Assembly (NCBI GenBank): GCA_029260315.1
Contig: JAJDDM010000053.1
Coordinates: 1 to 44,961, forward strand
Direction of reading: 5' to 3'
DNA: 44,961 nt
Source: Phycisphaerales bacterium
GTDB lineage: Bacteria > Planctomycetota > Phycisphaerae > Phycisphaerales > UBA1924
Shown here: in pieces, positions 15,783 to 23,195 of the stretch
How the letters are laid out: the number at the start of each line of letters is the position of its first letter
Position numbering within the stretch: position 1 is the first letter of the stretch
Program-made: the position numbers and the translations under genes
Notes under the pieces: model-generated
Told to the model about the DNA's origin: nothing
The model's input: only the letters and a program-made list of their open reading frames with translations
Databases searched by the model: none

Positions 15783-17468
15783 ATGTCATCGATGAGTCCA
15801 TGGCTGAGCGCACAGCTCGCCCCAACCGTTCCTCCGAGCCTCGCCCAAAGCGTCGCGCAGACCGGCGGCGACACGCCGTTCAACCCCTTCATCATCCTCG
15901 GCGTGGTTGTCGTGCTGATCGCGCTGTTCCTGTTGCTCTACCTGATGACCCGCTACCGGCGCTGCCCGGCGAACCGGATCCTGGTCGTGTCCGGTCGCGT
16001 GGGGGCCCAGCGGGCCAGCAAGTGCTACCACGGCGGCGGTGCGTTCGTGCTCCCGCTCATCCAGGAGTACGCCTACCTCGGCCTCGAGCCCATGGTCATC
16101 GAGATCCCGCTCGAGGGAGCACTGAGTCTCAACAACATCCGCGTGAACGTGCCGTCCACGTTCACGGTCGGCATCTCGACCGACGGCGTGCTGATGAACA
16201 ACGCCGCCGAGCGCCTGCTCAACCTCAACTCCAAGCAGATCCGCGAGCAGAGCCAGGACATCATCCTGGGCCAGCTCCGCCTGGTGATCGCGACCCTGTC
16301 GATCGAGGAGATCAACAAGGACCGCGAAAAGTTCATGGCGCTGATCAACGAGAACGTGGCCCAGGAGGTCAACAAGATCGGCTTGGAGCTGATCAACGTC
16401 AACATCCGCGACATCACCGACGAGAGCGGGTACATCCAGGCGATCGGCAAGCGGGCCGCCGCCGAGGCGATCAACCGGGCCAAGGTCGAGGTCGCCGAGC
16501 AGGAGCGCGACGGCGCGACGGGCGAGGCGATGGCGAACCGGGCCAAGATCGTGAACGTGGCCAACGAGAGCGCGCTGGCCGAGCAGGGCAAGAAGAACGC
16601 CGAGCAGCAGCAGCGCGTCGAGATCGCAAGGCTCGAGGCCGACGCGGTCGTGGGCGAGGTCCAGTCCAAGCGCGACCGGGAGATCGCCACCGCTGAGCGT
16701 GAGGCCGAGACAATCGCGGCGAGCAAGACGGCAGAGCAGGAGCAGCGCGTGCGCGTCGCCGACGCCGAAGCAACGGCCAAGGAAGGCGAGAACACGTCGC
16801 AGGCTCGCGTCGCTGAGTCGAACGCGCAGCTCGGGGAGATCCAGGCCGCGGCGAGGCGCCGGGCGGAGGTCGCCCAGGCCCAGTCGCGCGAGGCGATCAA
16901 CGAGGCCGAGCGTTTGGCGGAGCTTGCGCGCCTGGCCAAGGAGCAGATCGCGCCGCAGGAGATCGAGAAGCAGCGGATCGAGATCGCCGCCGAGGCCGAG
17001 GCCGAGCGCACGCGCCGGATCGCCAAGGGCGAGGCCGACGCCGAACTCGCGCGGTACCAGGCGGAGGCCAAGGGCACGCAGAGCGTGCTGGAAGCCAAGG
17101 CCGAGGGCTATCGCCAGCTCATGGAGGCGTGTGCCGAACGACCCGATGTCGCGCCGACGCTCTTGCTGATTGAGCAGCTCCCGGCCCTCGTCGCCGAGCA
17201 GGTCAAGGCGATCAGCAACCTGAAGATCGACAAGATCACGGTGTGGGACCAGGGAACTAAGGGCGACGGTCGGAACGCGACGAGCGATTTCCTCTCCGGC
17301 GTCGTCGGGGCGCTGCCGAGGATGCACGAGCTCGCCAAGCAGGCGGGGATCGATCTGCCCAAGGCGTTCGGCAAGCTCGACGAGGCCAACAAGAACGGGC
17401 ACCTGACGCTGGTCAAGGACGACGAGCCGGACATGCCGCCGCCGTCGGATGATTCAACGAAGAGTTGA
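15783..17468 (+). CDS. Flotillin family protein (SPFH/Band 7)
   Basis: The product is 561 residues. AAAGGAG precedes the ATG by five bases. A single membrane segment (about 36-56, IILGVVVVLIALFLLLYLM) is followed by the SPFH domain: RILVVSGRVGAQRASKCYHG, then IRVNVPSTFTVGIS, and INVNIRDITDESGYIQAIGK at its end. Residues about 220-440 are a long Ala/Glu-rich coiled coil, as in flotillins, with EAER and AEAE repeats. A short hydrophobic C-terminal region follows (LLIEQLPALVAEQVKAISNL). Flotillins oligomerise on the inner face of membrane microdomains and influence fluidity and protein sorting. It pairs with the NfeD-like gene upstream. Confidence 0.92.
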   Translation: MSSMSPWLSAQLAPTVPPSLAQSVAQTGGDTPFNPFIILGVVVVLIALFLLLYLMTRYRRCPANRILVVSGRVGAQRASKCYHGGGAFVLPLIQEYAYLGLEPMVIEIPLEGALSLNNIRVNVPSTFTVGISTDGVLMNNAAERLLNLNSKQIREQSQDIILGQLRLVIATLSIEEINKDREKFMALINENVAQEVNKIGLELINVNIRDITDESGYIQAIGKRAAAEAINRAKVEVAEQERDGATGEAMANRAKIVNVANESALAEQGKKNAEQQQRVEIARLEADAVVGEVQSKRDREIATAEREAETIAASKTAEQEQRVRVADAEATAKEGENTSQARVAESNAQLGEIQAAARRRAEVAQAQSREAINEAERLAELARLAKEQIAPQEIEKQRIEIAAEAEAERTRRIAKGEADAELARYQAEAKGTQSVLEAKAEGYRQLMEACAERPDVAPTLLLIEQLPALVAEQVKAISNLKIDKITVWDQGTKGDGRNATSDFLSGVVGALPRMHELAKQAGIDLPKAFGKLDEANKNGHLTLVKDDEPDMPPPSDDSTKS

Positions 17469-17563
17469 ACCACGGAGTGACACGGAGTTGCACGGAGTAG
17501 GGATTGGGGCTGAGACCCCAGTCCCTTCTTTGTTCCGGTTCTTACTCTGTGCAACTCCGTGGT
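17469..17563. repeat. Palindromic element built of 10-bp units (first copy)
   Basis: The left arm, starting right after the flotillin stop, is three 10-base units, ACCACGGAGT, GACACGGAGT and TGCACGGAGT. The right arm (17542-17563) is the inverted complement of two such units. A GGGG/CCCC hairpin lies in the centre. It could fold in RNA and act as a terminator, but it looks like an intergenic repeat family. Confidence 0.7.
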
Positions 17564-17593
17564 GAGATCTCCGATCGCCGAGCCGACAGGATC

Positions 17594-17696
17594 GCACAAC
17601 AGAAGGCACAGGGGCCATAGAAACCAGATGGATATGGTTCAAGACCAGAGCAAGTCCTCTTGGAACACCTCTGTGATCTCTGTGCCCTCTGTGGTG
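17594..17696. repeat. Palindromic element built of 10-bp units (second, related copy)
   Basis: The right arm (17662-17696), read on the minus strand, has units ACCACAGAGG, GCACAGAGAT and CACAGAGGTG. The left arm (17594-17625) holds diverged versions in the opposite orientation. It is about 30 bases from the first element and shares its CACRGAG core, so the two are probably related. Confidence 0.6.
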
Positions 17697-17706
17697 AATC
17701 CCCCTT

Positions 17707-19407
17707 CTAATCTTCAAAGTAAGACTCGGCGTCCTGCGGCAACTCCCGCAGGATCTGCTGCAACTCGTCGTCGAGATTGTGCCCCGCGGTATCCACCGCG
17801 TCGCCTCGTTCAAGATCGAGATCCCGATGCCGCCGAGCCCTGATGATCAGGCGGATCGGCACCTCCTCGAACGGCAGCGCCTCGCGCAGGCGGTTGAGCA
17901 GGAACCGCTGGTAGTTGGCGGTGAACAGGTCCGGGCGATTCACGATCATCACGATCGTCGGCGGGCTCGATCGCACCTGGCTCACAAAGAAGACCTTGAC
18001 CTGCGTGCCCAGCGCGTTCGCGGGCCCGCGGGTCTCGATGACGCCGCGCAGGATGCGGTTGAGCTTGCCCGTGCCCACACGCTCCTCGGCCTGGTCCTTG
18101 ATATCGAAGCACAGGTCGATCAGCTCGCGGATATTGGTGCCCGCGTGCGCGCTGATCACGGCGATCGGCGCGATCGCCAGGCCCTTGAGCTCCTTGCGCA
18201 GGTACTCGCCATAGTGCTCGACGCTGAGCGGCTTGCCGTCGCGCCCCGCCCGCTGGGCGACCAGATCCCACTTGTTGACAGCGATCACACAGGGCTTGTA
18301 CGAGGCGTTGATGATCTGCGCGAGGTGCTCATCCACCTGGCTGACCTTCTCCGTCGCGTCGATCACGAGCACGACGACGTCTGCCCGCAGGATTGCCCGC
18401 TGGGCCCGATCGAACGCGAAGTGCTCGACTCGTCCCTGGAAGCTCTTCTTGCGCCGCAGGCCCGCGGTGTCGATCGCGACGACGCTCTGCTCGCCGATAT
18501 CGAAGCGCACGTCGATCGCGTCGCGCGTCGTGCCGGGGATCTCGCTGACGATCACCCGATCCTCGCCGGCGAGGGCATTAATGAGCGAGCTCTTGCCGGC
18601 GTTGCGCTTGCCGACGATGGCGATCTTGAGGTCCGCGCTCTCGACGCGCTCGTCCTCGCCCTCGCTCATAGGCACGAGCTCGTAGAGCGCGTCGAGGAAG
18701 GCCCGTCGGAGGTATTTCGTCGTGCTCGAGACCATCAGCGGCTCGCCGAAGCCGAGCCCGCTGGCCTCCAGCCCGTGGGCCTCCCAGTTGAGGCTGTCGA
18801 CCTTGGTCGCGACGACGCGGATCTGAGGAGCGATTGAGCGATTAAGCGAATGGGCGATGGAGTGAGGAGCCGCCTGGGAACTGCCAGATTGGTCCGTCCC
18901 ATCTCCCCCCTCATTCGCTGACTCGCTCATTCGCTCACTCGCTGCTCCCCCCCCTCCGTCGCTCCCCCTCCTCCGTCGCTTCCCCCCCTCCATCGCTTCG
19001 TCGCCTCTCCCCAAGGTCCGCTCGCGCAACAGCTTGGCGATCTCCCAGTCCCCCGGCGTCACCCCCGCCTGCGCGTCGACCGCGAAGAGGATCACGTCCG
19101 CCGAGCGCGCCGCCTCGCCGATCTGTTGCTCGATGCTCGCGGTCAGCCTGGTCAGATCGTTGCCGACCTCGTCGAATCGCTGGCCCTCGCCCATGTACAC
19201 CCCGTAGCCCCCCGTGTCGATCACCTCCACAGGCTTGGGCGGCCCCTCGGCCCCCGGGGCGTCCAGATCCAGGATCGTCCCCACCCGATCCCGCGTCACG
19301 CCGGGAAAGTCGTCCACGATCGCGATCTTCTCGTGGGCGATCAGGTTGAGCAGGCTGCTCTTGCCGACGTTGGGTCGGCCCACGATGGCGACGCGGGGGA
19401 TGGGCAT
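17707..19407 (-). CDS. der: Ribosome-associated GTPase Der (EngA), with a repeat-encoded insertion
   Basis: The product is 566 residues, about 100 longer than usual. It has two tandem GTPase domains. Domain 1: GRPNVGKS (10-17), DTGG (64-67) and TKVD (201-204). Domain 2: GKRNAGKS (266-273), then DTAG, then NKWD. A KH-like C-terminal domain follows (VRSSPPTIVMIVNRPDLFTA). Der is needed for maturation of the 50S subunit. Residues about 131-193, between the core of domain 1 and its G4 motif, are a low-complexity Gly/Ser/Arg/Glu stretch encoded by short inverted and tandem repeats (18828-19008). The frame is intact across it. The ATG at 19407 was chosen because the P-loop strand starts directly after it. 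Confidence 0.93.
   Translation of the reverse strand: MPIPRVAIVGRPNVGKSSLLNLIAHEKIAIVDDFPGVTRDRVGTILDLDAPGAEGPPKPVEVIDTGGYGVYMGEGQRFDEVGNDLTRLTASIEQQIGEAARSADVILFAVDAQAGVTPGDWEIAKLLRERTLGRGDEAMEGGKRRRRGSDGGGGAASERMSESANEGGDGTDQSGSSQAAPHSIAHSLNRSIAPQIRVVATKVDSLNWEAHGLEASGLGFGEPLMVSSTTKYLRRAFLDALYELVPMSEGEDERVESADLKIAIVGKRNAGKSSLINALAGEDRVIVSEIPGTTRDAIDVRFDIGEQSVVAIDTAGLRRKKSFQGRVEHFAFDRAQRAILRADVVVLVIDATEKVSQVDEHLAQIINASYKPCVIAVNKWDLVAQRAGRDGKPLSVEHYGEYLRKELKGLAIAPIAVISAHAGTNIRELIDLCFDIKDQAEERVGTGKLNRILRGVIETRGPANALGTQVKVFFVSQVRSSPPTIVMIVNRPDLFTANYQRFLLNRLREALPFEEVPIRLIIRARRHRDLDLERGDAVDTAGHNLDDELQQILRELPQDAESYFED
18828..19008. repeat. 8-bp-unit inverted repeat and Cys/Thr-rich repeats inside der
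   Basis: At 18828-18868 there are repeated units of the type GAGCGATT. At 18910-18943 the inverse units CATTCGCT, GACTCGCT, CATTCGCT and CACTCGCT occur, so the two blocks can pair. The adjoining 18947-19008 holds three imperfect copies of a CCCTCC-GTCGCT unit. All of it is translated in frame within Der. Confidence 0.8.
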
Positions 19408-19461
19408 CGCCCATCGTATGGAGCCAGAGTGGATCCGCCGATCCGACCCGCCACCCGGACA

Positions 19462-19478
19462 GTCCATATAATCTGGAC
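19462..19478 (+). promoter_or_regulatory. Consensus -10 box inside a palindrome upstream of cfa
   Basis: TATAAT (19467-19472) lies inside GTCCA-TATAATC-TGGAC, a 5-base inverted repeat. It is 40 bases before the cfa start. No good -35 hexamer is visible at 16-18 bases, which would fit an activator-dependent or alternative-sigma promoter, or the match may be chance. Confidence 0.4.
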
Positions 19479-19511
19479 GGATCTCGCGGGGGGGCAGTAA
19501 GGAGCCCAGCG

Positions 19512-20708
19512 ATGCCCTTGATGCTACAGAGCGGCACGCGCTCGCTGCACGGCGGCTCGGACGACGGAGCCCTCCGCCCCTCCAGACCACAGGTTCGCGT
19601 CCGGAGCCTGCTCGAACGCGCGGATATCGAGATCGACGGCGACCGCCCCTGGGATATCCAGGTGTGCGACCCATCCTTCTATAAGCGTATCGCCCGGCGC
19701 GGCATGACCGGCGCGGGCGAGGCGTATGTCGAAGGCCTCTGGGAGTGCGAGGCGATCGACGAGTTCTTCGATCGCGCCCTGCGCGCCGACCTGCCCCACG
19801 CGATGCGCTTCACGCCCTACGTCCTGCGCCGCTCCCTCGCCCACGCCCTGGTCAACCGCCAGTCCCGCGCCCGGGCCGAGCGCAACGCCCGCGATCACTA
19901 CGACCGCGGCAACGACCTCTTCAGCGCCATGCTCGACCCGCGGATGAACTACTCCTGCGGCTACTTCAGCGGCGGGGCAACGGCGCTCGCAGAGGCCCAG
20001 GAGGCAAAGCTCGATCTGATCTGCCGCAAGCTCGGCATCGAGTCCGGCATGCGCGTGCTCGATATCGGATGCGGCTGGGGCGGCTTCGCGGGCTTCGCCG
20101 CCGAGCGCTACGGCGCCGACGTCACCGGCATCACCCTCGCCCCGGCGCAGCTCCAACTCGCTCGCGAGCGCTACGACCACCTGCCCGTGCGCTTCGAGCT
20201 GCGCGACTACCGCGCCGTCAGCGAGACCTACGACCGCGTCGTCTCCATCGGGATGTTCGAGCACGTCGGCCAGAAGAACTACGCAGAGTTCATGCGCGTG
20301 CTCGATCGCTGCCTCGCCGATGACGGCCTGGCTTTGCTGCATTTCTTCGCCTCCAAACGCAGCTTCCCCAACACGCTCGACAGCGAGGTCGACTGGTTCG
20401 AGCGCTATATCTTCCCCTGGCTGGTCATCCCCTCGCTCGCCCAGGTCGGGCGGGCGATCGACGGACGATTCGTCGTCGAGGATCTGCACAACTTCGGCGC
20501 GGACTACGACCCCACGCTCATGGCCTGGTGGCGCAACTTCGACAACGCATGGCCGGAGCTGCAAGCCCGCTACGATGACCGCTTCTATCGCCTGTGGCGC
20601 TTCTACCTGCGGGGTGCCGCCGGCTCGTTCCGGTCTCGCAAGTACCAGCTCTGGCAGATCGTGCTCTCCAAGCGCGGCGTGCCGGGCGGGTACCGCTCGA
20701 TCCGCTAG
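19512..20708 (+). CDS. cfa: Cyclopropane-fatty-acyl-phospholipid synthase
   Basis: The product is 398 residues, the usual size. AAGGAG lies seven bases before the ATG. The N-terminal domain (about 30-120) has IQVCDPSFYKRIARRG and GEAYVEGLWECEAID. The characteristic ARDHYDRGNDLFSAMLDPRM (127-146) and MNYSCGYF follow. SAM motif I is RVLDIGCGWGGFAGFAAERY (181-200), then FEHVGQKNY in the active-site region. The enzyme adds a methylene bridge from SAM across double bonds of membrane phospholipid acyl chains. It is followed 12 bases later by a membrane protein, probably in the same operon, and is divergent from der. Confidence 0.93.
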   Translation: MPLMLQSGTRSLHGGSDDGALRPSRPQVRVRSLLERADIEIDGDRPWDIQVCDPSFYKRIARRGMTGAGEAYVEGLWECEAIDEFFDRALRADLPHAMRFTPYVLRRSLAHALVNRQSRARAERNARDHYDRGNDLFSAMLDPRMNYSCGYFSGGATALAEAQEAKLDLICRKLGIESGMRVLDIGCGWGGFAGFAAERYGADVTGITLAPAQLQLARERYDHLPVRFELRDYRAVSETYDRVVSIGMFEHVGQKNYAEFMRVLDRCLADDGLALLHFFASKRSFPNTLDSEVDWFERYIFPWLVIPSLAQVGRAIDGRFVVEDLHNFGADYDPTLMAWWRNFDNAWPELQARYDDRFYRLWRFYLRGAAGSFRSRKYQLWQIVLSKRGVPGGYRSIR

Positions 20709-20720
20709 GGGGACACAACC

Positions 20721-21566
20721 TTGCAATCGCTGCTCATCGTCGCCGGCGTCGTCGCGACCGGCGTCCTGCTCCTCGCCGGCGTGCTCCATCTGCTGCCCAA
20801 GCTCGCCGGGCCCGGACGCGCGATCGCCTCGCGCTGCACCCGAGCGCCCGGGCTGGATCTCGTCATCGTTCTCTTCCAGGTCGCCCCCATCGTCTACGGC
20901 GCGATCTTCGCCGGCTGGCTGGGCGTCGCCGGCGCAGTCCTCGGCCAGCTCCTCGGCTACTCCCTCTGGACCATCGCCCACGAGCTCAGCCACCTGCGCG
21001 CCCGGCGCGGCCCGCGGATCGTCTCCACACTCAATCGCATCCTCGGCGGCGGCATCAAGGGACGCATCCGCAACCACGTCGCCGTCTGGGCGACGGCCCT
21101 CGCCCTGCCCTGCTTTCTCACCATCCGCGCCGCACAGATCATCGTCTATCCCGTCCTCGTCTGGCTGCTCGATTTCCCGCGCTATCCAAACGCTGAATGG
21201 ATCCGCGTCTCGCGCCAGAAGTTCGACGGACTCATCGGGCACGACCTCATCTGGTGCCTCTACTGCGATTGGATGACCGGCGTCTACTCACTCGGCGCAG
21301 AGATGCTCCGCAACGTCGAGTCCTTCTGGTGCCCGATCCGCTTCGACTCCGAGAAGAAGTGCGCCAACTGCGTGCGAGACTTCCCCGATGTCGATGGCGG
21401 TTGGGTGCCCGCCGGCGCGGGTATGGCCGACGTCGTCCGCAAGCTCGAGGAGGCTTATGGCGACGGCAGGCGCGAGTGGTTCGCGCACCCGGCGAGACTG
21501 ACCGTCAATGGCGAGCCCGTCACGCAGTCCACAGAGAGTTCGGCAGGCACTCCCGGCGCAAGCTGA
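20721..21566 (+). CDS. Conserved-looking membrane protein with cysteine motifs
   Basis: The product is 281 residues from a TTG start that follows AGGGGGA (20707-20713) by seven bases; no better start is visible. Predicted membrane segments are at about 3-24, 45-66, 67-85 and 118-145. TIAHELSHLRARRG (about 83-96) contains a histidine pair. The C-terminal half is likely soluble, with WCLYCDWMTGVYSLGAEML and FDSEKKCANCVRDF, so two Cys-xx-Cys pairs could bind metal or heme-like cofactors. I do not recognise the family. Its position directly after cfa suggests a role in membrane lipid metabolism, but this rests on context only. Confidence 0.65.
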   Translation: MQSLLIVAGVVATGVLLLAGVLHLLPKLAGPGRAIASRCTRAPGLDLVIVLFQVAPIVYGAIFAGWLGVAGAVLGQLLGYSLWTIAHELSHLRARRGPRIVSTLNRILGGGIKGRIRNHVAVWATALALPCFLTIRAAQIIVYPVLVWLLDFPRYPNAEWIRVSRQKFDGLIGHDLIWCLYCDWMTGVYSLGAEMLRNVESFWCPIRFDSEKKCANCVRDFPDVDGGWVPAGAGMADVVRKLEEAYGDGRREWFAHPARLTVNGEPVTQSTESSAGTPGAS

Positions 21567-21622
21567 GATCCGCCGACCGGCGAGGAACCGAAGGACCGAA
21601 GTTGGCGGATCGGAACGCGACC

Positions 21623-21904
21623 ATGCGGTACGCACTTCTCATCTCGATCTGCCTCGCCGGTGCGGGGCTCATCGCACTACCCATGATCCACGAATCGATA
21701 GTCGCCGCCAACGCCTATTACGCCCTGGGGATGCGCCATGGGCAGGTGCCTGAGTCTGTCCCTGCATACACCCGAGCCGAGTGGGCGCATGTACCGACCT
21801 TTGCGATCGGCTGTCTCACACTCATCATCGGCATGTCTCTGGTCGCGCACGAACTGCTCGCGAACCGTCGAGACGCCTTGGATCGGAATCGGCGTTCACC
21901 CTAA
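21623..21904 (+). CDS. Small membrane protein, 93 aa
   Basis: The product begins MRYALLISICLAGAGLIALP, a membrane anchor or uncleaved signal, and has a second hydrophobic segment (FAIGCLTLIIGMSLVAHELL, about 60-79). Between them is a short periplasmic-type loop with VPESVPAYTRAEWAHVP. No family is recognised. It lies 56 bases after the cysteine-motif membrane protein and 42 before miaA, in the same direction. A TTG at 21602 is an alternative start. Coding status is supported by amino-acid composition and the two clear membrane segments. Confidence 0.5.
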   Translation: MRYALLISICLAGAGLIALPMIHESIVAANAYYALGMRHGQVPESVPAYTRAEWAHVPTFAIGCLTLIIGMSLVAHELLANRRDALDRNRRSP

Positions 21905-21946
21905 CGGTGCCGGGCCCAGAGCGCACCGCGACGCAATGATCCACCG

Positions 21947-22978
21947 ATGGACCGTCCCCCACGCTTCCCGGTCATCATCGGCCCCACCGCCGCCGGCAAG
22001 AGCTCGCTCGCCGTCGATGTCGCGCAGGCCTTCCAACGCGAGAGCCTCGCCGCCGGCGAGATCATCTCCGCAGACGCCTACCAGGTCTACCGCCGCATGG
22101 ACCTCGGCACCGCCAAGCCCACGCCCGATGAGCGCAGGGGTGTCCCTCATCACCTCATCGACATCCTCGAGCCGAACGATCCAGAGCCGTTCAGCGTCCA
22201 CCGCTGGCTCCAACTCGCAGAGGGACTCATCGCAGAGATGGGTTGGGCCGACTCGGCGGACGAGACCCGCGACCGGCTGGAAGCCGGTTCCACCGAGGGC
22301 GACCGGCTGGAAGCCGGCCCCACCGAGCGGCGCATCCCCATCGTCGTCGGCGGCACCCACCTCTACATCAAGGCCCTCCTCGACGGCGTCTTCGACGGCC
22401 CAGGCGCCGACGAACAAATCCGGTCCGAACTGGAATCCTGGGATCCCGCCAAGCGTCGCGCCGAACTGGAACGCATCGACCCTGCCGCCGCGGCCCGCAT
22501 CCACCCCAACGACGCCCGCCGAACCATCCGCGCCCTCGAGGTTTTCCGCCTCACCGGCAAGCCGATCAGCGCCTGGCAGGGTCAGTGGGACCGCGGCTCG
22601 CGGGCCAATTGCCTGCTCGTGATCCTCGGCTGGGACGCCGAGGCCATCAATCGCCGGATCAACGCCCGCGTCCGGGACATGATCGAGCAAGGTCTCGTCG
22701 AAGAGGTCCGGGCGCTCGCCGATGCCGGCCAGATCGGCCCCCAGGCCACCCAGGCCCTGGGCTACAAGCAGATCCTGAGACATCTCGCGGGCGAGTGCTC
22801 GCTCGCCGAGGCGGTCGAACGAATAAAGATCGAGACCCGCCGATTCGCCAAGAACCAGCGGACGTGGATCCGCCGGCTGCAGACCACGCCCGGGGCGATC
22901 CGTATGCCCGGGGAGAAATACCAAGACGAGAGAATCGCGCAAACCATTGTCAATGCTTGTTTTACGCAGTCCAAATGA
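21947..22978 (+). CDS. miaA: tRNA dimethylallyltransferase MiaA, with a repeat-encoded insertion
   Basis: The product is 343 residues. The P-loop is IIGPTAAGKSSLAVDVA (10-26). The substrate-contacting ISADAYQVYRRMDLGTAKPT (40-59) and VPHHLIDILEPNDPFS-like region are present, then IPIVVGGTHLYIKALLDG (130-147) and, near the end, ATQALGYKQIL and RRFAKNQRTWIRRL. MiaA transfers an isopentenyl group to A37 of tRNAs reading UNN codons. Residues about 101-128, just before the VGGTHLY strand, are an extra loop partly encoded by two 30-base tandem repeats (22271-22330). The frame is intact. The insertion falls where the family tolerates length variation, so function is probably kept. Confidence 0.93.
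   Translation: MDRPPRFPVIIGPTAAGKSSLAVDVAQAFQRESLAAGEIISADAYQVYRRMDLGTAKPTPDERRGVPHHLIDILEPNDPEPFSVHRWLQLAEGLIAEMGWADSADETRDRLEAGSTEGDRLEAGPTERRIPIVVGGTHLYIKALLDGVFDGPGADEQIRSELESWDPAKRRAELERIDPAAAARIHPNDARRTIRALEVFRLTGKPISAWQGQWDRGSRANCLLVILGWDAEAINRRINARVRDMIEQGLVEEVRALADAGQIGPQATQALGYKQILRHLAGECSLAEAVERIKIETRRFAKNQRTWIRRLQTTPGAIRMPGEKYQDERIAQTIVNACFTQSK
22271..22330. repeat. Two tandem 30-bp copies of a palindromic repeat inside miaA
   Basis: 22271-22300 and 22301-22330 differ at only about four bases. Each holds the perfect palindrome CCGGCT-GGA-AGCCGG. In the miaA frame each yields DRLEAG; in another forward frame each yields the peptide TGWKP(V/A)PP, a recurrent spurious product of a repeat family common in planctomycete-type genomes (recalled, not searched). 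Confidence 0.8.
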
Positions 22979-23195
22979 GTGCTCGGGCGCAAACCCCCGC
23001 TCGCGAGTATCGAGGACCCGGGCGACATGAGCCGAGACTAGGGCTGGGGTAGCGCCGATCGCCGCCCCAAGAAGGCGGCTCACGATCTAGGTAAAAATAC
23101 GGTTCATTCAGGATTTGGCTTGACTCCGCGCGAAGTCGGCCATTCCCTGTTGGCGAGCGAGGCACGGAGAGGCCCGCCCGAGGGCGACGGAACGT

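Noticed and set aside
15786..17402. Minus-strand open frame opposite the flotillin gene
   Set aside because: Leu/Arg/Asp-rich shadow of the Ala/Glu coiled coil, with no family resemblance.
17469..17696. CRISPR array
   Set aside because: The short repeats are 10-base units without spacers of uniform length, and no cas genes are near.
18828..19008. Frameshift or pseudogene in der
   Set aside because: The frame continues through the repeat block and both GTPase domains keep all their motifs.
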